A DNA stretch of 37,011 bases from Tissierella sp. P1 (GTDB taxonomy: Bacteria > Bacillota > Clostridia > Tissierellales > Tissierellaceae). The stretch is taken from NCBI RefSeq assembly GCF_002266425.1, contig NZ_NPMN01000034.1, forward strand, positions 1-37,011, in the 5' to 3' direction. The notes below the pieces were generated by a model, which did not search any database, was not told where the DNA came from, and was given only the letters and a program-made list of their open reading frames with translations. This document shows, piece by piece, positions 32,072 to 37,011 of this stretch (position 1 is its first letter; every line of letters starts with the position of its first letter). A program made the position numbers and the translations under genes.

Positions 32072-32548
32072 CTATATTGTTAAGTCATTTTCTTCTTTGA
32101 TGTCTATAGCCATTTTAAAAACATCAGCTAATATAAAGGCTAAAAGACTAAGGCTGATATATAGAAATATTATGGGCTTTAAAGAGCCATGAGAAGTAAG
32201 AAGTATATTAAAACCAATATTATTTAGTTTTGGATAATTGACGATGGCATCTATTAGTCCAATAGAAAGTATATAATACCCAATTTTTCTAAGGCAAATA
32301 ATATTTTCAGGAATAAAAGGATTTTTTTCCAATATTGAGTTAAGGATTTTTCTTAAAGTGAATATAGTCATAAAATATCCGCCAAAAAATATCAGAGAAA
32401 ATATTATAGATAGTATAGTGTTTTTTGCTCCTTTATCATGAAAGAACACAATACAATTTAAAATTGAAAGCATGAGAAACAATAAAATAAAGCCACCTAT
32501 GATATTTAGTAATCCTTTTAGAAAATTCACTCTTTTTGTATGTTTCAT
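32072..32548 (-). CDS. DUF2975 family membrane protein (YoaS-like)
   Basis: The 158-residue protein has four hydrophobic segments (near GLLNIIGGFILLFLMLSI, ILSIIFSLIFFGGYFMTIF, GYYILSIGLIDAIVNY and IIFLYISLSLLAFILADVF). It also has the DUF2975 features LRKILNSILEKNPFIPENIICLRKIG and ADVFKMAIDIKEENDLTI at the C-terminus. The function of the family is unknown. It is co-transcribed with a YozG-like regulator, as in many Firmicutes. AAGGAG lies 12 bases before the ATG. Confidence 0.87.
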   Translation of the reverse strand: MKHTKRVNFLKGLLNIIGGFILLFLMLSILNCIVFFHDKGAKNTILSIIFSLIFFGGYFMTIFTLRKILNSILEKNPFIPENIICLRKIGYYILSIGLIDAIVNYPKLNNIGFNILLTSHGSLKPIIFLYISLSLLAFILADVFKMAIDIKEENDLTI

Positions 32549-33077
32549 AATTAATAACAACTCCTTTCAATATATTATACCAATATCATACTATACTATT
32601 TATTGTTTATCAATGAATAATATGTGAAAAATAATATAAAATTATTCAATAACAATAACATAGAAAAGATAAGTTGCTTATACCTATCTAATATAATCTC
32701 TCTTAATACTATATATAAACTAACTACAAAGCAGTATATATTCCTTGAAAAGTTAATATATAAGGAAATAATAGCTATAAATCATATAGTAAGAAATAAA
32801 TATGGAAAACTATATGATTTATTTTAGATAAAAGGTGAATTTGTTTATAGGATGCTACCCTACGGTGATATTTTTTAAATATCCTAATATAAATGAGATA
32901 GTCGTTGACTTTATTAAAAAAATAAGTAAATAAATTACTTGTCTTTTTAGCTTTGGAAATATTTAATTTAAAAAGAAGGAGTTTGAAAGAAAATATAGAA
33001 TAGTATTTAATGTAGAGTGACATTATGGGAGAAGGTGGAAGTCTGATGGAAGACTTAAAAAAGGAGTTTAAATAGCT
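32549..33077. other. AT-rich gap of about 530 bases with no convincing gene
   Basis: A 67-codon plus-strand frame (32624-32827) and a minus-strand frame (32775-33101) lack ribosome sites and look like AT-rich chance frames. The promoter of the yoaS-like pair must lie at the left edge. The second copy of the leader repeat is at 32951-33006. Confidence 0.55.
32951..33006 (+). repeat. Leader repeat, copy 2
   Basis: Diverged copy of the block at 30271-30324, sharing TTAAAAAGAAGG and AAATATAGAATA with the same spacing. It lies about 70 bases before the Nudix gene at 33078. Confidence 0.55.
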
Positions 33078-33494
33078 ATGATTAAAAGAACTAATATACA
33101 AGCATTTATTTTTAGTAAGAATCCATCTTTTAAGATTTTAATTTTAAAACGAATCCCGGAAAGAGGCGGTTATTGGCAGCCAGTGTGTGGTGGGGTTGAA
33201 AGCAGAGAAAATTTAATAGAAACGGTTATTCGAGAGGTATTTGAGGAAACAGGTATAAGTAACATTAAGTCTATTTTAGATTTAGATTATACATTTACAT
33301 ATAGGGAGATAAAAGAGGGTGAATTAATGGAGATGCAAGATTATTGTTTCACTGTTGAAATTAACAACATAACTAATATAAAACTATCTGATGAACATGA
33401 AGAATATAAATGGTGTTCATATAATCAGGCAAAAGAAATTCTAAAATGGGAACATAATTTGATCGCTTTAGAAAAATTAATATGCAGGATTTAA
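33078..33494 (+). CDS. Nudix hydrolase (NudB-like)
   Basis: The 138-residue protein has a complete Nudix box at residues 38-60: G38, E44, then REVFEETGI (52-60), matching GX5EX7REUXEEXGU. The run before the box (LKRIPERGGYWQPVCGG) and the C-terminal EHEEYKWCSYNQAKEIL resemble dATP/dihydroneopterin-triphosphate pyrophosphatases. The true substrate is unknown. AAGGAG lies somewhat far (12 bases) from the ATG. Confidence 0.9.
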   Translation: MIKRTNIQAFIFSKNPSFKILILKRIPERGGYWQPVCGGVESRENLIETVIREVFEETGISNIKSILDLDYTFTYREIKEGELMEMQDYCFTVEINNITNIKLSDEHEEYKWCSYNQAKEILKWEHNLIALEKLICRI

Positions 33495-33609
33495 TTATCT
33501 ATCATAAGCCACCATCGTTCACTGTATGTTTATATTAAGGTTTTTCTTAGCAGTATGAAATTGTATGTCCTGTGCAGATTGAAATAAGAAGTGATTTGGA
33601 GGTATGATT

Positions 33610-34089
33610 ATGGCAGATTATATTGGGGATTTAAGAAAATTAATAGGAACAAGACCAATAATTATGTGTGGAGCAAACGTTATTTTGTTAAATGATCAAG
33701 ACCAAATTTTGTTGCATCATCGTATTGACAGGGATTGGTGGGGATTGCCAGGTGGGGCAATGGAATTAGGTGAAAGTTTTGAACAAACAGCAAGTCGTGA
33801 AGTTTTAGAAGAGGTAGGACTAGTATGTGAAGAACTAAAGCTTTTTAATGTTTATTCGGGTGAGAACCTATATTACAAATACCCAGACGGGAATGAAGTT
33901 TACAATGTCACTATTACATATTTATGTAAGGATTATTCCGGAGAAATTGTTGTCGATCCAAGTGAAGGGAGAGATGCATGCTTTTTCCCATTGGATATGA
34001 TACCATCAAATTTGAGTTCCACAATTAAAGAAATTGTGGAAGAATTTCTTCTGAAATATCATGATCTAAAAGCACAACGAGTGATATAA
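33610..34089 (+). CDS. Nudix hydrolase
   Basis: The 159-residue protein has a Nudix box at residues 49-71 (G49, E55, REVLEEVGL at 63-71). It is preceded by DWWGLPGG, which is typical of (deoxy)nucleoside-triphosphate or ADP-ribose type Nudix enzymes. The N-terminal YIGDLRKLIGTRPIIMCGANVILL start is common in Firmicute Nudix proteins. I use the ATG at 33610 because TGGAGG lies 7 bases upstream; the ATG at 33604 is too close. Not related closely to the Nudix gene just upstream. Substrate unknown. Confidence 0.92.
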   Translation: MADYIGDLRKLIGTRPIIMCGANVILLNDQDQILLHHRIDRDWWGLPGGAMELGESFEQTASREVLEEVGLVCEELKLFNVYSGENLYYKYPDGNEVYNVTITYLCKDYSGEIVVDPSEGRDACFFPLDMIPSNLSSTIKEIVEEFLLKYHDLKAQRVI

Positions 34090-34175
34090 GGCTATTAAAA
34101 TGTTGAATTAATTCAGCAATCTAAATTTTATTGAAACTAGATATAATTTATATTAGATCAAATAAGAGAAAGGTT

Positions 34176-34643
34176 ATGAGAATTAATATGAGTAAAGAAT
34201 TCAATGCAGTTTTACAAAAACTTGAGGGTAAAATGGAGTGGATAGTATTTTATATCCCGTTTTCTATAGAAGAAGAGTATAGAACTAGAAGTAGATTCAA
34301 TGTACAAGCTATAATTGATGGGCATCCCTTTTCGGGTACATTGTTACCTAGTAAAAATGGACATTATATGGTTTATAATAAGAAAATAAAATCAATATGT
34401 AAAAAAGAAATAGGGGATAGCATCCATGTAGTTTTAAAGCCTGATGTTCAGGAGAGAGTTTTGGATATACCTAACTATATCTTAGAGAAGATTAGAAGTA
34501 ATCCAATTGCAAATTCAAGATTTAATGAGTTGCCATACTACATTAAAAGAGAAGAGATCAATAAGATCGAAGAATCAAAGAAAGAGGAGACTAAGATAAG
34601 AAGATTAGAAAAATTAATACAAAGATTAACTAACAATATTTAG
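34176..34643 (+). CDS. DUF1905 / YdeI-OmdA family protein
   Basis: The 155-residue protein has a DUF1905 small beta-barrel (IVFYIPFS, FNVQAIIDGHPFSGTLLPSKNGHYMVYNKKI, GDSIHVVLKPDVQERVLDIPNYI). An OmdA-like helical tail follows: SRFNELPYYIKREEINKIEES, KKEETKIRRLEKLIQRL. The tail parallels the family's SH..E...WI..AKR.ETR.RR ending. Some members are called bacteriocin-protection proteins, but the biochemical role is unknown. The start is uncertain: GAGAAAGG lies very close to the ATG at 34176 and far from the ATG at 34188. Confidence 0.8.
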   Translation: MRINMSKEFNAVLQKLEGKMEWIVFYIPFSIEEEYRTRSRFNVQAIIDGHPFSGTLLPSKNGHYMVYNKKIKSICKKEIGDSIHVVLKPDVQERVLDIPNYILEKIRSNPIANSRFNELPYYIKREEINKIEESKKEETKIRRLEKLIQRLTNNI

Positions 34644-34693
34644 AGTACCTAAAGAGATGGAGATTGTATGTATTTAATCTAGGAGGTGAACAT

Positions 34694-35467
34694 ATGTTAA
34701 AGGATATTAACTCATTTAAGGATATTGATAGTTTTATTGAACATCTGAAAAAGAAAGATGACATTGTAGGAATTGTTGAGTACGGTGGTAGGGCACATAG
34801 TGATATGAGTATTGGTGGAGATTACGATTTAACTGTTATATTTAACAAACCTATATCTCATAATTTTACAGGGTTACATTTCCATATAGGTGGAATACCC
34901 ATAGATTGTATGCTTTTATCTGTGGATGATTTTTTAGCAGATTCTCCTTTAAATGAGTTTCTATTGGTCCATCTAAATTGTAAAATACTTTTTGATAGAA
35001 ATAATATAACCAAAGATGTTTTAGATAAAATAAAAAAGACTTGGAAAGCTCCAGAATATTTATCAGACTATGAGATAAATACTTTTAGGTTCACATTTCA
35101 GCATATCATAGACAAATTAGAACATAGATTATATGAAAATGAATTATATTCTAAGTATTTCATATTTTCCTCTTTTGATTGGTTTTTGCAATGTTATGCA
35201 AGAATAAAAAAATTAGAAATAGGAAAACCCAAAGTACATTTGAACTATATTGAAAATAATGATCCAGAATTATTTAATATTATTAATCAAATGTATAGCG
35301 CAGATGATTTAAATATGCAATTTGAAATGCTAAAAAGATGTGCATATTATATGTTACGACCAATTGGCGGATTGTGGCAAAGGGATGAAATTTTATTTCA
35401 TGTGATACCTAGTGGAAAGATTATAGATGCAGAACAAAGGTCAGTTATTAGGTTATTGTTTGAATAA
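34694..35467 (+). CDS. Nucleotidyltransferase-fold protein
   Basis: The 257-residue protein has an N-terminal polymerase-beta-type nucleotidyltransferase site: VGIVEYGGRAHSDMSIGGDYDLTVIF. The GG...S and D-Y-D motif pattern supplies the two metal-binding Asp residues, and IPIDCMLLSVDDF may supply the third. The rest is helical, with aromatic-rich segments (SSFDWFLQCYARIKKLEIG). The build is like small-molecule nucleotidyltransferases, including aminoglycoside ones, but the substrate cannot be told from sequence. AGGAGGTG lies 5-7 bases before the ATG. Confidence 0.82.
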   Translation: MLKDINSFKDIDSFIEHLKKKDDIVGIVEYGGRAHSDMSIGGDYDLTVIFNKPISHNFTGLHFHIGGIPIDCMLLSVDDFLADSPLNEFLLVHLNCKILFDRNNITKDVLDKIKKTWKAPEYLSDYEINTFRFTFQHIIDKLEHRLYENELYSKYFIFSSFDWFLQCYARIKKLEIGKPKVHLNYIENNDPELFNIINQMYSADDLNMQFEMLKRCAYYMLRPIGGLWQRDEILFHVIPSGKIIDAEQRSVIRLLFE

Positions 35468-35678
35468 AATCTTGGAGAACTTTTTAAAATTGCATAGCCT
35501 GCACGATTTGGTAGATTTATAACATTAGTATGGGTTTAATAATGAATATGAATTAAAATAATAAAGCAAATTTTTCAATAGTAAATATAGTATTTTGATT
35601 TTAATATATAAAAGCTTATTTTATATCAACACTTATATATTAAGATCAATAACTATTTATGTAAGTGGAGGAAGTATT

Positions 35679-36029
35679 ATGGAATATAACATAGAATTTT
35701 GGAATGCATTAGATTGCCTTATGCAGAAATCTGAGGTTATTATTGATAGACCAAAAGGAACAGTACATCCAAAATATCCAGATTTTCTTTATGAAGTAGA
35801 TTATGGTTATTTAAGGGATACTGTATCAATGGATGGGAATGGAATTGATGTCTGGATGGGAACCCATAAGGAACAAAGAATAGATGCCATAATCTGTACC
35901 ATAGATTTAATGAAAAAAGATTCAGAAATTAAGATGCTAATTGGATGTACAGAAGAAGAAAAAGAAAAGATTTATCATACTCATAATAATTCAGCTTATA
36001 TGAAAGGTATCTTAATTCGAAGGTTATAG
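35679..36029 (+). CDS. Inorganic pyrophosphatase-like protein, short form
   Basis: The 116-residue protein carries parts of the soluble family I pyrophosphatase site: IDRPKGTVHPKYPDFLYEVDYGYL and DGNGIDVWMG, paralleling YP..YG.I..T and DGDP.DV of the family. It is much shorter than the usual 160-220 residues, and the Asp-rich metal site is reduced, with GNGIDVW in place of GDPLDVL. Such short forms are found in Clostridia, but activity is unproven. GGAGGAAG precedes the ATG at 35679. Confidence 0.78.
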   Translation: MEYNIEFWNALDCLMQKSEVIIDRPKGTVHPKYPDFLYEVDYGYLRDTVSMDGNGIDVWMGTHKEQRIDAIICTIDLMKKDSEIKMLIGCTEEEKEKIYHTHNNSAYMKGILIRRL

Positions 36030-36195
36030 GTGGAATATTAACTAAGACAAATATGATTAATTTATTTTTTTATGCCACTATATCGAAATACTGTGATTCA
36101 CATAAAAAATACTATCCATTTTTCATGTAAAAATATCTATATTACACCTATTATAAACTCCATTCATATTATATATTTGAAGGGAGGAATAAGTA

Positions 36196-36671
36196 ATGTG
36201 TCATGAAAATAGAACAAAGGCATATGCAAGAATAAAGGGTGGAAATTTGTATCCGAATTTACACGGCATAATATTTTTTGATGATGTAGAAGGTGGTACA
36301 GAGGTGAGTGTAGAAGTCTGGGGATTACCATTATATAAACCTGCTGAAGGTAATAACCAACCTATAGGACCACATGGATTCCATATACATGAGAAGGGAA
36401 TATGTGAGGTTACGAATCCGGAAAATCCATTTGAATCAGCAGGAGAACACTACAATCCAACAAATCAACCTCATGGAAACCATATTGGAGATTTTCCCGT
36501 TTTATTTTCAAATAACGCTATGCCAGAATGAGCTTTTTTACAGATAAGTTTAAACCTGAGGATATTATAGGTAGATCGGTTATAATCCATCAGAACCCCG
36601 ATGATTATAGAACACAGCCAGCTGGTAATTCAGGAAAAAGAATAGCTTGCGGAGTAATTCGTCCATCTTAA
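36196..36671 (+). CDS. sodC: Cu/Zn superoxide dismutase family protein, frameshifted
   Basis: The first frame (36196-36531) has the Cu/Zn-SOD metal sites: PHGFHIHEKGIC (copper His pair), EHYNPTNQPHGNHIGD (bridging and zinc ligands including the Asp). It then ends NAMPE and TGA. The overlapping frame continues the domain: YARMSFFTDKFKPEDIIG, VIIHQNPDDYRTQPAGNSGKRIACGVIRPS, with the last copper His and the disulfide Cys, to TAA at 36669-36671. One extra G at 36516-36517 (AACGGCTAT) restores about 158 residues. GGGAGG precedes the ATG. No signal peptide is seen, as in the cytosolic Firmicute YojM-like type. Either a sequencing error or a one-base loss. Confidence 0.88.
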
Positions 36672-36687
36672 AAAATTGAACAATGAA

Positions 36688-36723
36688 AAAACAAAAGCCC
36701 AAATTATTGGGCTTTTGTTTTTA
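36688..36723. terminator. Rho-independent terminator, bidirectional
   Basis: AACAAAAGCCCAA pairs with TTGGGCTTTTGTT around ATTA, with T-runs outward on both strands. It serves sodC and the convergent LysM gene. Confidence 0.92.
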
Positions 36724-36745
36724 CAATTATATTAGTTAGAAGTAT

Positions 36746-37011
36746 TTATATACAAACAGTAAAACATCTTCTCGGTATACATATTACTTGACCAATTTGC
36801 AATCTATTTGGATCAATTCCTGGATTCGCGTTTATAATTGCCTGAACAGTTACATTAAACCTTTGGGCAATTGAAAACAAAGTATCCCCAGCAACTACTG
36901 TATAGAGGAATCCATTAGGGCATGGAGGTGTAGGTGGTATCGATCTTGGTATACATATTACTTGACCAATTTGCAATCTATTTGGATCGATTCCAGGATT
37001 AGCATTGATGA
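36746..37011 (-). CDS. LysM-repeat protein, C-terminal part (cut by window end)
   Basis: The open frame runs from the window end to TAA at 36748-36746. It has one full LysM module (FLYTVVAGDTLFSIAQRFNV, TVQAIINANPGIDPNRLQIG, QVICIPR) and the end of a preceding copy (INANPGIDPNRLQIGQVICIP), joined by a Pro-rich linker (SIPPTPPCPNG). LysM binds N-acetylglucosamine of peptidoglycan, so a wall-, spore- or secreted-protein role is likely. The N-terminus, any signal peptide and any catalytic domain lie outside the window. The two module ends are nearly identical at DNA level. Confidence 0.9.
   Translation of the reverse strand, partial: INANPGIDPNRLQIGQVICIPRSIPPTPPCPNGFLYTVVAGDTLFSIAQRFNVTVQAIINANPGIDPNRLQIGQVICIPRRCFTVCI
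36774..37011. repeat. Direct repeat of LysM-coding DNA (64 bases, 174-base period)
   Basis: The blocks 36774-36837 and 36948-37011 differ at only a few positions. They encode the same module end, INANPGIDPNRLQIGQVICI. Such near-identity points to recent duplication or gene conversion. Confidence 0.85.

Noticed and set aside
32624..32827. 67-codon plus-strand frame starting at GTG
   Set aside because: No ribosome site, extreme Asn/Ile/Lys composition of random AT-rich DNA, and no recognisable motif.
32775..33101. 108-codon minus-strand frame
   Set aside because: It overlaps the start and leader of a clear Nudix gene, has no ribosome site and looks like an AT-rich chance frame.
36529..36531. 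TGA ending the first sodC frame read as selenocysteine
   Set aside because: Read-through soon meets another stop in the same frame. The homologous continuation is in the other frame.

Overview
The DNA is AT-rich, with dense Shine-Dalgarno sites, T-box leaders, Rho-independent terminators, ATGA-coupled genes, a B12-free radical-type acyl-CoA dehydratase activase and feoAB with a DtxR-type regulator. Together these point to an anaerobic low-GC Firmicute (Clostridia or Tissierellia type). No rRNA, tRNA, insertion sequence, phage or CRISPR array was recognised.

Layout. 1-3.5 kb: an Old Yellow Enzyme/enoate-reductase-like flavoenzyme, its probable TetR regulator with a perfect palindromic operator, and a RidA deaminase. 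3.9-5.7 kb: a RemA/DUF370-like protein and, on the other strand, an archaeal-type (TIGR00300/LOR-SDH) ornithine cyclodeaminase behind a T-box leader whose specifier reads as proline (CCC). 5.8-8.9 kb: a ydjI-ydjG-ydjH-like envelope-stress operon (SPFH, zinc-ribbon membrane and TPM proteins). 9.1-9.4 kb, minus strand: a small MerT-like membrane protein interrupted by an in-frame TGA, followed at the right distance by a hairpin with an fdhF-like GGUCU apical loop. I read it as a selenoprotein with a Cys-Sec pair in place of the mercury-binding Cys-Cys pair. This is the most interesting item in the window. 9.6-10.1 kb: thpR. 10.2-15.2 kb: a branched-chain amino acid ABC transporter operon (livJHMGF) behind a second T-box, probably isoleucine. 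15.5-18.4 kb: a three-gene acyl-CoA dehydratase activase set. 18.5-20.1 kb: an FAD/Rieske oxidoreductase. 20.5-21.8 kb: an erm 23S rRNA methyltransferase with promoter, leader peptide and transcription attenuator. 22.8-26.5 kb: a yclNOPQ-type siderophore importer with a Fur box and a divergent AraC-type DNA-binding protein. 27.2-30.2 kb: feoA-feoB and a DtxR-family regulator. 30.4-37 kb: accessory small genes (two Nudix hydrolases, DUF1905 protein, nucleotidyltransferase, pyrophosphatase-like, Cu/Zn SOD, yozG/yoaS pair, LysM protein cut by the window end).

Themes. Metal handling recurs: the MerT-like selenoprotein, siderophore uptake, Feo and the DtxR regulator. So does RNA-level control: two T-boxes, an erm attenuator and a SECIS. 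Five reading frames (livF, the FAD/Rieske gene, a small ORF at 20.2 kb, feoB, sodC) are each broken by an apparent single-base indel. Most of these sit in short homopolymers, so sequencing error should be excluded before biological meaning is given to them.
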